Below are positions 1-7,650 of a stretch of 32,036 bases of DNA, piece by piece. How positions within the stretch are numbered: the stretch's first letter is position 1; the number at the start of each line of letters is the position of its first letter. The DNA is taken from the NCBI GenBank assembly GCA_039803925.1, contig JBDRZL010000021.1:1-32036 (forward strand), in the 5' to 3' direction. The notes below the pieces were generated by a model, which did no database searches, was not told where the DNA came from, and saw only the letters and a program-made list of their open reading frames with translations. The position numbers and the translations under genes were made by a program. The DNA is from a candidate division WOR-3 bacterium. GTDB taxonomy: Bacteria > Hydrothermota > Hydrothermia > Hydrothermales > JAJRUZ01.

Positions 1-50
1 AATTTACCAAAGAGGAATTTAAACTAAGCATTTACCAGATCTCTGTATAA

Positions 51-314
51 TTCCGCATAGGGTTACAATTTGCTAAAGAAGAATTAAATGCTATAGAAAA
101 ATATATAAATTCTGTTATCGCTTGGGAAAACCATTCAGAACTTCAATCTATTTTTGATAAGAATATATGGACTTTAAAAGAAGCAAGGAGATGGTTAAAA
201 GAACATGATTTTCAATATAGAATTTATGAAAGAACAAAAAATTATTATAGATTCCCACAACTTCCAATAGAAAATTTTGAAAGATTTAGAATAAAAGATT
301 TTGGAAAAAAATAA
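51..314 (+). pseudogene. phage-type protein fragment, no start codon
   Basis: An open frame follows the TAA at 48-50 and ends at TAA 312-314, giving about 80 residues of protein-like sequence but no ATG, GTG or TTG near its beginning. The part from about 168 (WTLKEARRWLKEHDF) to 272 (NYYRFPQ) resembles a short module I associate with phage structural or prohead-protease-type proteins, where a Trp-x-x-x-x-Ala-x-x-Trp helix is followed by a YYRFRQ-like strand. That family link is from memory and weak. The lack of a start, the neighbouring decayed DNA and the transposase pseudogene suggest a truncated remnant of a mobile element, but a full gene interrupted by a frameshift upstream of 51 is also possible. 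Confidence 0.35.
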
Positions 315-340
315 AAGCAATTATAGGATTTGAAGAGGAT

Positions 341-370
341 TTGCAAAAGAATGTTGGAGAGGATTATAAT
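341..370 (+). promoter_or_regulatory. candidate leaderless promoter of the DUF5618 gene
   Basis: TTGCAA (341-346) and a perfect TATAAT (365-370) are separated by 18 bases. The -10 box ends six bases before ATG 377, so transcription would begin at or next to the A of the start codon. The same geometry recurs at other operon heads in this window. It favours ATG 377 over the in-frame TTG 341, which is part of the -35 box. Confidence 0.5.
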
Positions 371-376
371 ATAAGT

Positions 377-817
377 ATGGAAAATTTAAAAATAAATCCA
401 GAAGAAATTGAGAAAATAAAAGAAGAGGCAATAAAGTTGTATAAAAATGCAAAAGAAACATTAAATAAATCTCCCTTGGATGATGAGGGAGAATATTATG
501 AAGAAATAAAATATGTTCAGGAGGCTTATGGAGCTTTATGGCTTTCTATTTTAAAGGCTCTTGATTATGCTTTACTAAAAACAGGAAAAATAATTAAAAA
601 AGAATTGCCTCAAAGTTCTGAAGCATATAGAGATTATATAAATAAATATTTATTGCATAGAGATGGAAAATTAAGAAAAACATTTGAAATTTTATATGAT
701 GAAATTCATATTGGAGGTTATTATAGAGGATTGAACAGATCAAAAAGAAAAATAAAAATAGATTTTGAAGATGCAAAAAAATTTCTTCAAAAATTAGGGA
801 TAGAAGTTGAAGATTAA
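377..817 (+). CDS. DUF5618-like (HEPN-like helical) protein
   Basis: This 146-residue, all-helical, charged protein has the pattern I recall for DUF5618: an opening helix with a NAKETL motif (about 24-29), then YYEEIKYV (about 40-47), a long hydrophobic helix LWLSILKALDYALL, and a C-terminal helical pair with YDEIHIGGYYRG. DUF5618 proteins are small, found mainly in Bacteroidota and relatives, and have no established function; the helical fold resembles HEPN domains, which often belong to toxin-antitoxin or nucleotidyltransferase modules. No partner nucleotidyltransferase is visible downstream, where the DNA looks decayed. An in-frame TTG at 341 would add 12 residues, but a TATAAT box six bases before ATG 377 makes 377 the better start. 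Family call is from sequence pattern only. Confidence 0.7.
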   Translation: MENLKINPEEIEKIKEEAIKLYKNAKETLNKSPLDDEGEYYEEIKYVQEAYGALWLSILKALDYALLKTGKIIKKELPQSSEAYRDYINKYLLHRDGKLRKTFEILYDEIHIGGYYRGLNRSKRKIKIDFEDAKKFLQKLGIEVED

Positions 818-1127
818 AGACATTCAGACCCAGAAAGCAATCTTTTTTTTAAATGAAGTTTATAATGTTCTTTATGATGTATTTTTATGTTTTGAGTTTT
901 CAAGCTAAATCTCAATTTACTAAACCAGATTTGATCTATTTAATTGTTATATTTTAAAAGCACTTGGAGAAAAAAGAGAATGTTAGATGATAAATAACCT
1001 AAGTTAAATCTCTGAACTTTCTATAGAATTGGTGAAATATTACATCAGAATTTTTATAAAATTCGTTAAAAAATATGCTTGATGAAGATAAAAATATAAA
1101 AATCCTTGTGTTTCAAGGAGAAATACT
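818..1127 (+). other. gene-poor decayed DNA
   Basis: No intact gene is visible. Short protein-like stretches appear in shifting frames, such as KPDLIYLIV near 920-950 and LDEDKNIKILVFQGEIL ending at 1132, each broken by stops. This looks like eroded coding sequence from a mobile element or the remains of a gene paired with the DUF5618 gene; I cannot assign a family. Confidence 0.4.
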
Positions 1128-2121
1128 TTGAAAAATTTTAAAAAGATAATAGAATTATTGTATAAAGGTTATTATTTTATAAGACCGAAAGGATTTAAAA
1201 TACCATGTTATAATTTGGAGGATATAGAGAGAAAATATAGTGAAATAGTGTCTAAAAAGATTAAGGTTAAATAGTTTATGAAAAATATGGAGAAAAGTTA
1301 ATGCGTGAAGCATTCAATATTGCAAAGAGTAATGTTTTCTTATGGAAGAAGAAGCTAAAAGATAAAAAATTATGATGTTTCTGCTCTTATTCTTGAATCA
1401 AGGGCACCGATAAGGAGAAAACAAAGACTTTTTATCCTGAAGTTATTGAATATATAAAGAAAAGGAGATGGGAAATTCTGCGACTTGGACAAATTCCTTT
1501 GAAAAAAGAATTAGATGAATTTTTAAAAAAATAAAGGAATAAAGCCAATTTCTGCTTCTATTATTGCAAAAATAATAAGATATCTTAAAGATAGAAATGA
1601 AATTATAAATCCAAAAGTCAAATTTCTTTTTATGCAAAAACTGGTAAAGTGGTAATAGGGGAGAAGAGGAAAAAGAAAAAATTGAGAAGAGGTAATTTCA
1701 CGCCAAATTCTCATTAACAAGCAGAAATGCAAGAGATTTTCTGGAAAAGCTAATAAAAATAATGCTATTTAAAGTAAAAAGAGTCCAAACTGATAACGGA
1801 AGCGAATTTATGGGAGAATTTGAAGAATTACTTAATAAATTAAACATTATTCATTTCTTTAATTATCCTAAAGATCCTCAGAGTAATGCTTTTGTAGAAA
1901 GATTTAATAGAACTCTCCACGAACATTTAATTGAGTGGAATTTAAAGGAGATTATTCAGCCTGATAAATTCAACTACTATTTGATGAATTACCTTCTATG
2001 GTATAATACACAAAAACCACATCAAGCCCTTAACACTTTTTCACCTATTGAATACTTTTTGAAAAAATATGTAAAGAACAATTATTATTCTAATATGTAT
2101 ATAAATCGTACATACTCTTGA
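1128..2121 (+). pseudogene. IS481/rve-type DDE transposase pseudogene
   Basis: Pieces of one integrase-core transposase can be read in order across all three frames. The N-terminal part starts at TTG 1128 behind AAGGAG (1115-1120) and runs to a stop at 1272, then continues in another frame as VYEKYGEKLMREAFNIAKSN (from 1274, helix-turn-helix). Next come SALILESRAPIRRK (from about 1380), FYPEVIEYIKKRRWEILRLG (from about 1430), ISASIIAKIIRYLKDR and AKTGKVVIGEKRKKKK (to about 1690). The C-terminal rve part is open from about 1700 and has TDNGSEF (second catalytic Asp) and NAFVERFNR (catalytic Glu), followed by the usual YNTQKPHQAL and SPIEYF signatures. The segment expected between RRGNF and HAKFS, carrying the first catalytic Asp, is missing. 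With roughly five frameshifts, mostly at A-runs, and this deletion, the enzyme must be inactive. Confidence 0.85.
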
Positions 2122-2146
2122 CAAAAAGGTGATAAGATGAAATAAT
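2118..2146 (+). promoter_or_regulatory. candidate leaderless promoter at the transposon edge
   Basis: TTGACA (2118-2123) overlaps the transposase stop codon and is followed after 17 bases by AATAAT (2141-2146), six bases before ATG 2153. Start-site geometry matches the other operon heads in this window. The consensus -35 may lie in the right terminal repeat of the dead element, so the downstream operon may have acquired its promoter from it; that origin is inference. Confidence 0.55.
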
Positions 2147-2152
2147 AAAAAT

Positions 2153-3202
2153 ATGAAAATTTTAAAAAGAAATAAATCGGTGAATATAAAAGGATTAAAA
2201 AAATTACTTGTTGATATAGTAAAAAAAATATTAGAAGGAAAAGCATATGAAATACCAGCTCTTTTCATTTGGGGACCTCCTGGTGTTGGTAAATCCACAA
2301 TCATTAAAGAGGTGGCAAAAGAATATAATTTAGAAGTTATAGATTTGAGACTCGCACAAATTGACCCTGCTGATCTTAGAGGTATTCCATTCCCAGATAA
2401 AGATACAAAAAGATTAGTCTGGTGGATCCCAGAATTCTTCCCAAAAGATGGAAAAGGTTTCCTCTTTTTAGATGAGTTAAATTTAGCAGACCTTTCAATT
2501 CAAGCAACTGCCTATCAACTTGTTCTTGATAGAAGAGTTGGTAATTACAAACTACCTGACGGCTGGTATGTAATAGCAGCTGGAAATAGAAAAGAAGATG
2601 CGGTAAATGTATTTGATATGCCTGACCCTTTGGTTTCAAGATTTATTCATATAGAAGTAGAACCAGACCTTGATGCCTGGATTGAATGGGCAGTAAAAAA
2701 AGGAATATCCGAAGAAATAATCGCTTATTTGAAATATAAACCCGAGAATTTTATTAACATAAAACCTAACAGGGTTTCAATTGCTTATCCATGCCCAAGA
2801 ACATGGGAATTTGCAAATACAATGTTGAAATTGACGAAAGATGTAGAAATGATTGCACTTGCTGTTGGAAACCCTGTTGCTGCTGATTTTATTGCTTTTT
2901 TAGAAGTATACAGAGAGTTGCCTGATATAGAAAAAGTTTTAGAGACAGGAGAAATAAATTTTCCACCCCGCGAAAAAACCTCCATATGGTGGGTTATTTC
3001 AACTGCTTTAGGTTTAAGACCTAAAAATCAAAGACATATAGATAATGTTGCAAAGATTTTACTCGAGATTAGAAAAAATTTTGTTGAGTATGGTTCGTAT
3101 ATATTGAATTTGATTCTCAAAGATAATGAAAAGGGGTTAATGCTCATGAAAAGCAGATTTTATAAGGAATTAAGAGAAGCATATTTTGATTCTCTGCTTT
3201 AA
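2153..3202 (+). CDS. MoxR-like AAA+ ATPase
   Basis: This cytosolic 349-residue ATPase has Walker A GPPGVGKST (41-49), Walker B GFLFLDELN (102-110), sensor-1 AAGNR (142-146) and an arginine finger in VSRF (161-164). The middle region LRLAQIDPADLRGIPFP is typical of MoxR-type ATPases that act with a von Willebrand A (VWA) partner. Such pairs work as chaperones, often for metal insertion or complex remodelling. The next gene, 15 bases downstream, encodes just such a VWA protein, which supports a functional pair. The start at ATG 2153 is set by the promoter box six bases upstream; there is no clear Shine-Dalgarno. The substrate cannot be told from the sequence. Confidence 0.88.
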   Translation: MKILKRNKSVNIKGLKKLLVDIVKKILEGKAYEIPALFIWGPPGVGKSTIIKEVAKEYNLEVIDLRLAQIDPADLRGIPFPDKDTKRLVWWIPEFFPKDGKGFLFLDELNLADLSIQATAYQLVLDRRVGNYKLPDGWYVIAAGNRKEDAVNVFDMPDPLVSRFIHIEVEPDLDAWIEWAVKKGISEEIIAYLKYKPENFINIKPNRVSIAYPCPRTWEFANTMLKLTKDVEMIALAVGNPVAADFIAFLEVYRELPDIEKVLETGEINFPPREKTSIWWVISTALGLRPKNQRHIDNVAKILLEIRKNFVEYGSYILNLILKDNEKGLMLMKSRFYKELREAYFDSLL

Positions 3203-3217
3203 ATCAAAAAGAAACCA

Positions 3218-4351
3218 ATGAGAACAAAGGAATTTGAAAAGGCAATTGTAAAAGTGGTGATTGAGCACCCCTTTTTCAGAAAACTCTTATTAGAAACGGT
3301 TTTTGAAGAAGACTCGAATATACTCACTGCCTGTGTTTACGGAGACGGAAGATTTAAGATTAACACAGAATGGTTCAAAAATCTAAGTGAATCTGATAAA
3401 GTTTTTGTTATAGTTCATGAAATTTTGCATATTGCTTTATGTCACTTCACAAGATTAAATAATAGAGATATAACTTTATGGAACATAGCAACAGACCTTG
3501 CAATCAACTCTATGCTTGTGAATATGGGATTTGAAATTAATAAACTTAAAGAAACATCATTATTTCCCGAAAAGTTTGGTTTTGAAAGATGTCTATCAGC
3601 AGAAGAATACTATAGCCTTTTAATTCAAAATTTTGAAGAAATAGAAAAATCAGGATATCTTTACCTAAAAGGATTTGACAGCCATTATCCCTGTGATAGC
3701 CAAATCACAGAATTAGTTGAAAAAAAATACAGTAAAGTATTGGGTGAAGTATGGAAGATGTCAAAATCAAAGGGAGATTTTCCAGGATGGTTTCAGGAGT
3801 TTGTGGAAGAGCTAAGTGAACCAAAAATTAACTGGAAGGTTATGCTTGGTAAATTTTTAATTCAGAATATAAGAGTGAAAACAGATTGGACAAGACCAAA
3901 TAAAAGATATCTTGCTTACGATATTATTTATCCAACAAGAAGACAAAAAATTTTGAATTTAGTTATCGCTGTTGATACATCAGGCTCAATTAGTAGTGAA
4001 GATTTAAAAGATTTCTTCAGTGAAATTAATGGTATTTTGAATTCTTTCAATTTTTATCATATTTATCTAATTCAAAATGATGCTAAAATTCAAAAAGTAG
4101 AAGAAATAAAATATCCTGATAAATTACCTGATACTATTGAAACAATTGGCAGAGGCGGAACAGATTTTAGACCAGTATTTAAGTATCTTGAAGAAAAAAG
4201 AATTATACTCCCTCTTGTTTTCTTCACAGATTTGTTGGGGAATTTTCCGAATAAGGCTCCACAATTTCCAGTGTTATGGATTTCAACGACAGAAAAGGAA
4301 CCCCCTTTTGGAATAAAGGTAAGATATAAAAGGGAAAATTTTAATGAATGA
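3218..4351 (+). CDS. DUF2201-type metallopeptidase-like protein with VWA domain
   Basis: At 377 residues this matches the two-part DUF2201 architecture. The N-terminal half has a zinc-protease-like HEILH motif (67-71) followed by ALCH, in the context VHEILHIALCH, and later LWNIATDLAIN. The C-terminal part is a VWA fold beginning LNLVIAVDTSGSIS, whose DTSGS (253-257) is the MIDAS metal site; GGTDF and FFTDLLG supply the other MIDAS positions. In this family the two domains occur with a MoxR ATPase, here the upstream gene, suggesting an ATP-driven remodelling or maturation machine. Whether the HEXXH site cleaves peptides is unknown for the family. It overlaps the next gene by eight bases, so the two are probably translationally coupled. 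No signal peptide or membrane segment is seen. Confidence 0.85.
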   Translation: MRTKEFEKAIVKVVIEHPFFRKLLLETVFEEDSNILTACVYGDGRFKINTEWFKNLSESDKVFVIVHEILHIALCHFTRLNNRDITLWNIATDLAINSMLVNMGFEINKLKETSLFPEKFGFERCLSAEEYYSLLIQNFEEIEKSGYLYLKGFDSHYPCDSQITELVEKKYSKVLGEVWKMSKSKGDFPGWFQEFVEELSEPKINWKVMLGKFLIQNIRVKTDWTRPNKRYLAYDIIYPTRRQKILNLVIAVDTSGSISSEDLKDFFSEINGILNSFNFYHIYLIQNDAKIQKVEEIKYPDKLPDTIETIGRGGTDFRPVFKYLEEKRIILPLVFFTDLLGNFPNKAPQFPVLWISTTEKEPPFGIKVRYKRENFNE

Positions 4352-5261
4352 AAGGTCAAAATATATTGAAGCAGTAAAGAAAGTTTTTGACAGTTATAAA
4401 ATAAATTACAAAGAAGAAATAATAAATAATATGTTTTTAGTAAAAAATGACGGATTATGGATTGTAGTATCAGAAAAAGAAGGAAATAAAATCAAAAACT
4501 TAACAGCACTATTGCGAAAAAATCGTTTACCTTACTTGATTTTATATAATAGTTTGAAGGAAGAAACTTATATATGCGATTTGGGAAACGAATATAAAGG
4601 CAAAAGTTTTAAAACAATAAATTATGATTTTCATAAATTAAAAGATAATTGGTGGATTTTAACAAATTTATGGATTATAATAGAAAATATTTTAAAAACA
4701 AAAAAATTTTCAATTTTTTTGCCCTATTCTAAAGAAAAAGATGAATTAAACAATTATAAAAACCATAATTTAATTGTAAAAGTTTGTGAAATAAAAGTTT
4801 CCCGTTACACAAGATTTTCTACATTTACTCTATTTTATAAAGGTATCCCTGATCATTCTTTGATTTTTGAATTGGAAATAATTTTTGGTGATTTTAAATA
4901 TGAGAATGGATTTATAAAAATGATACCTTCAAATGAAGAGGTATTAACCACAGATTTTATTTTTGAAATTGAAATTTTTTTTAAACTTTTAAGTAAATTC
5001 ATTAAAAAAAATAAAGGTTTTGTTGGTTTTGGTGAAGTAATTTATACTGCCTTACAAGAAAATCAGTTGAAAAAAGAATTGATGACAAAGAGAGAGCTAC
5101 TCAAATATTTAGGGAAGGTATTAAAAGTGGACTTGGAAGGATTAATGGAATTTATCAAAAAAGAAAAAAGCCTTAAAAATAAAATTAAAAGAATAAAAGA
5201 AGAAATAAAAAATGGGTTATTTATAAATATGTATAAGTATGGAGGAAGTTACGGTATATAA
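4344..5261 (+). CDS. uncharacterised protein coupled to the MoxR/VWA pair
   Basis: I do not recognise this 305-residue protein. It is soluble, very rich in Lys, Ile, Asn and Phe, and has no signal peptide, membrane helix or cysteine motif. The first 90 residues read like an alpha/beta domain (LWIVVSEKEGN, then LPYLILYNS and ETYICDLGNEY), vaguely like nuclease-fold N-terminal domains, but no catalytic PD-(D/E)xK set can be assigned. The middle has aromatic beta-rich stretches (FSTFTLFYKGIPDHSLIFEL), and the end is a basic coiled helix (about 255-290) with a Gly/Tyr tail. Its ATG lies inside the end of the DUF2201 gene, giving an eight-base overlap, so it is probably co-translated and may be an adaptor or substrate of the MoxR/VWA module. 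That role is inferred from position only. Confidence 0.7.
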   Translation: MNERSKYIEAVKKVFDSYKINYKEEIINNMFLVKNDGLWIVVSEKEGNKIKNLTALLRKNRLPYLILYNSLKEETYICDLGNEYKGKSFKTINYDFHKLKDNWWILTNLWIIIENILKTKKFSIFLPYSKEKDELNNYKNHNLIVKVCEIKVSRYTRFSTFTLFYKGIPDHSLIFELEIIFGDFKYENGFIKMIPSNEEVLTTDFIFEIEIFFKLLSKFIKKNKGFVGFGEVIYTALQENQLKKELMTKRELLKYLGKVLKVDLEGLMEFIKKEKSLKNKIKRIKEEIKNGLFINMYKYGGSYGI

Positions 5262-5287
5262 TTTTAAAATAAAAAAAGGAGGCTAAG

Positions 5288-5455
5288 ATGAAAAAGAAAA
5301 AAAGAAAAAGTAAAAAAGAAAAAATATGTATAAAATGCAAAAAAATATATAAACCTGATTTAACATTCATAAAGATTACTGAAGAAATTTACCTTTGCAA
5401 AGAGTGCTTTGATGAACTTCTTAAAACATCTGAAAAAGAAAATAAAACTCCTTAA
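5288..5455 (+). CDS. 55-residue zinc-ribbon protein
   Basis: A short gene starts at ATG 5288 behind a near-perfect Shine-Dalgarno (AAGGAGG at 5276-5283). The product begins with a very basic tail of Lys/Arg, then CIKC (14-17) and CKEC (37-40), a typical two-knuckle zinc ribbon, and ends in a short charged helix. The basic tail could bind nucleic acid. It sits 26 bases after the uncharacterised 305-residue gene and 32 bases before the radical SAM gene, all on the same strand. Nothing in the sequence tells its partner. The strong ribosome site and paired CxxC motifs argue that it is real despite its length. Confidence 0.75.
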   Translation: MKKKKRKSKKEKICIKCKKIYKPDLTFIKITEEIYLCKECFDELLKTSEKENKTP

Positions 5456-5487
5456 AGTTAGATAAGATAAGGTTTAGTCTGTAAATT

Positions 5488-6774
5488 ATGAAAAAAAATT
5501 ATGCTTTTGTAATTTATTATAACAAAAATAATAAATATAGCTTTAATGCATTGTTAGGCGCCATTGAAACTGAAGAATCCCTCAACAATATAAAGATTTA
5601 CTTTATCAAAAATAAAAAAAATTTTATCACAGAAATTGAACATATAATTAAGGAACATAAAAAAGTAATAATTGGTGTATCTTTTTTTACCACACAATTA
5701 TGGGATATAAATAAAATTGTTAAAACATTAAGAGAAAAATTTGGTAAAAAGATATTACTTATCTCAGGAGGACCTCACCCAACAGGAGACCCAGAAGGAA
5801 CACTTAAAATGGGATTTGATATTGTTGTAAGAGGTGAAGGAGAAGAAACAATAATTGAACTTTTAAAAAAAATCTTTAATGATGAAGATTTTAAAACCGT
5901 TAAAGGAATTACCTTTTTTGATGATAATGGAGTTATGAAATTCACAGGTAAAAGAGAACAAGTTGACTTAAATAAATATCATCCCTTTGCAATAAAATAT
6001 GAAAAATTTGGACCTATTGAAATAACAAGGGGATGCCCTTTTGCCTGTTATTTCTGCCAGACTCCAAGAATCTTTGGTGCAAGAATAAGACATAGAAATA
6101 TTGAAAATATATGTAAATATGTGGAGTATATGAAAAATAAAAATCTCTTAGATATAAGATTTATAACACCTGACGCCTTCTCATACGGTTCAAATGATGG
6201 TAAAAAAATTAACCTCCTTGAATTGGAAGAACTTTTAAAAAATGTCAAAAAAATTATCAAACCAGAAGGAAGAATTTTCTTTGGAACATTTCCATCAGAA
6301 GTCAGACCTGAACATGTAAATGAGGAAACAATAGAATTGATATTAAAATATGCTGACAATGATAATATTACAATCGGTGCCCAATCTGGAAGTCAGAGAA
6401 TTTTAGATTTATGTAACAGAGGACATAAAGTAGAGGATGTCTATAATGCAGTAAAAATTACACTAAAAGCAGGTCTTAAAGCAAATGTAGATTTTATTTT
6501 TGGATTGCCCGGTGAAACTGAAGAAGATATTAACCTTACAATAAAAGTAATAGAAGACTTAACAAAAATGGGAGCTTATATTCATACACATGCATTTATA
6601 CCTTTACCTCAAACACCTTTTGCTAAATCACCCCCAAAAGGAGTTAATGAAAAAACTAAAAAAATTATAGGAAAAATTAGCTCAAAGGGTTTTGCTTTTG
6701 GAAGCTGGCAAAAACAGGAAAAAATTGCCTTTAAAATATACCAGTATCTAAATCCAAAACCCATTCCAAAGTAA
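5488..6774 (+). CDS. B12-binding radical SAM protein (MJ_1487-like family)
   Basis: The 428-residue protein has an N-terminal cobalamin-binding-type Rossmann domain (about 1-135, with ISGGPHPTGDPEG and VVRGEGEETI) and a radical SAM barrel with the iron-sulfur motif CPFACYFC (Cys 183, 187, 190). The layout and the end ISSKGFAFGSWQKQEKIA match the TIGR04013-type B12/SAM family as I remember it, common in archaea and thermophilic bacteria and of unknown reaction. Such enzymes cleave S-adenosylmethionine to a radical; many of the B12 kind methylate unreactive carbons. The last dozen residues (YLNPKPIPK) may be a tail acquired where the gene abuts an outer-membrane-like remnant on the other strand. 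The start at 5488 has only a weak upstream purine run. Confidence 0.85.
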   Translation: MKKNYAFVIYYNKNNKYSFNALLGAIETEESLNNIKIYFIKNKKNFITEIEHIIKEHKKVIIGVSFFTTQLWDINKIVKTLREKFGKKILLISGGPHPTGDPEGTLKMGFDIVVRGEGEETIIELLKKIFNDEDFKTVKGITFFDDNGVMKFTGKREQVDLNKYHPFAIKYEKFGPIEITRGCPFACYFCQTPRIFGARIRHRNIENICKYVEYMKNKNLLDIRFITPDAFSYGSNDGKKINLLELEELLKNVKKIIKPEGRIFFGTFPSEVRPEHVNEETIELILKYADNDNITIGAQSGSQRILDLCNRGHKVEDVYNAVKITLKAGLKANVDFIFGLPGETEEDINLTIKVIEDLTKMGAYIHTHAFIPLPQTPFAKSPPKGVNEKTKKIIGKISSKGFAFGSWQKQEKIAFKIYQYLNPKPIPK

Positions 6775-7033
6775 GGAAAGTAAAAAGGCTCACCTTCATA
6801 TTCTATCCCTACAGGTATTGTTGCAATAAGAGAAATCTCATATTTCTTATGATAATAGGTAAAAGAAATAAAGAGAAGAATTAGGAAAAAATAAATGTTC
6901 CAAGAGGCTGGATATAAAGAGGTTCCAAATCCATATCCCAATTTAATTTTTTTTAAAAAACTTTTAGATTTTTCATAATACCTTCTTATACCACAGAACT
7001 TAAAATCTTAAACCCCATACCGAAGAGAGACGC
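6775..7033 (-). pseudogene. possible outer-membrane protein remnant
   Basis: Read on the minus strand, this gap gives beta-barrel-like sequence: GVSLRYGV, an in-frame stop, then LGYGFGTSLYPASW (about 6945-6904) and YEISLIATIPVGIEYEGEP followed by YFPYFGMGFGF. Alternating aromatic and small residues and repeated Gly-Tyr/Phe motifs resemble strands of a surface barrel. There is no start or Shine-Dalgarno, one internal stop, and the frame runs into the antisense of the radical SAM gene. It may be the tail of a lost gene. A chance frame in AT-rich DNA is the main alternative. Confidence 0.3.
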
Positions 7034-7049
7034 CCATTCTCTTTTTTTT
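7023..7049 (+). terminator. weak intrinsic terminator candidate
   Basis: AAGAGA (7023-7028) can pair with TCTCTT (7038-7043) around a nine-base loop and is followed by a run of T to 7049. It would end plus-strand transcription of the region 2 operon before the convergent operon. The stem is short and AT-rich and lies 250 bases after the last stop codon, so this is tentative. Confidence 0.35.
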
Positions 7050-7071
7050 GGTTCAAGAGTTTAATAAATAA

Positions 7072-7089
7072 AAACAGTTTAAACAGTTT
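7072..7089. repeat. 9-bp perfect tandem repeat
   Basis: The unit AAACAGTTT occurs twice head to tail (7072-7080 and 7081-7089), creating GTTTAAAC at the junction. It lies just past the end of the minus-strand operon. No function is evident. Confidence 0.5.
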
Positions 7090-7113
7090 AAAATAAATAG
7101 ATTAATCATAAAT

Positions 7114-7650
7114 TTAATTTATTTTTAATTTTCTCAAATCCCTTTTATATATTTCTCTTATTTTTAAAAAGGCTTTTTCATATAAATTGCTTTTAAAATC
7201 CGGGAAACTTGTTAAAAGGGGTCTAAATTTCCCTTTTTCATACCATAAGGTTATATCAGCATAAACTCCTCTTCCAAGATATATTTTGTAACCACTTTCC
7301 TTAAAAGATGCTAAAACAAATTTGAAATAATCCATATAACCGGGATCTATATTTACTTTCCTTTTACCTTCAATAGTAAATTTTTTTTCAATTTCCCATG
7401 TTATATATTTAATTTCCACAATTCTTGAAGGATCAATTAGTTCCTTAAAAGAATAAAATATTCTCTTTATATCTTTACCCATTTCCTTTTCATAATAAGA
7501 AGTAAAATTAAAATCAAAACTTTCACTTTCATAATCAATTTCTCCGAATGATTTTATAAGTTCTTCCTTAACCCTAATTAATAAATTTTTTTCAGTGTAA
7601 AATAAACCTAAAATCAATTTACAGGGTAAAGGGCTGGCGGGCTCACTCAT
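7114..7650 (-). CDS. DUF4416 family protein
   Basis: This 178-residue protein follows the DUF4416 pattern along its whole length: a Pro-rich start then KLILGLFYTE, the SESFDFNFTSYYEKEMG segment, LIDPSRIVEIK, the most conserved core VNIDPGY (99-105), IYLGRGVYADITL (about 123-135) and FRPLLTSFPDF. The family is widespread in thermophilic and delta-type bacteria and has no known function; it is cytosolic with no transmembrane segment. It is the last gene of the minus-strand operon and overlaps the NAT-like gene by four bases (ATGA), implying translational coupling. Length is normal for the family. Confidence 0.9.
   Translation of the reverse strand: MSEPASPLPCKLILGLFYTEKNLLIRVKEELIKSFGEIDYESESFDFNFTSYYEKEMGKDIKRIFYSFKELIDPSRIVEIKYITWEIEKKFTIEGKRKVNIDPGYMDYFKFVLASFKESGYKIYLGRGVYADITLWYEKGKFRPLLTSFPDFKSNLYEKAFLKIREIYKRDLRKLKIN

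Noticed and set aside
1443-1732. Two minus-strand frames rich in Phe, Ile and Leu that look like membrane proteins
   Set aside because: They are antisense to the transposase pseudogene, whose plus-strand fragments match a known family; A-rich DNA reads as hydrophobic on the other strand.
6609-6941. Minus-strand open frame of 110 residues opposite the radical SAM gene
   Set aside because: About half of it is the antisense of the radical SAM coding sequence, and it has no Shine-Dalgarno. Only the part outside the gene is kept as a possible remnant.
7072-7089. Terminator hairpin formed by the AAACAGTTT repeat
   Set aside because: The units are direct, not inverted; only the GTTTAAAC junction is palindromic, and no adequate stem forms.
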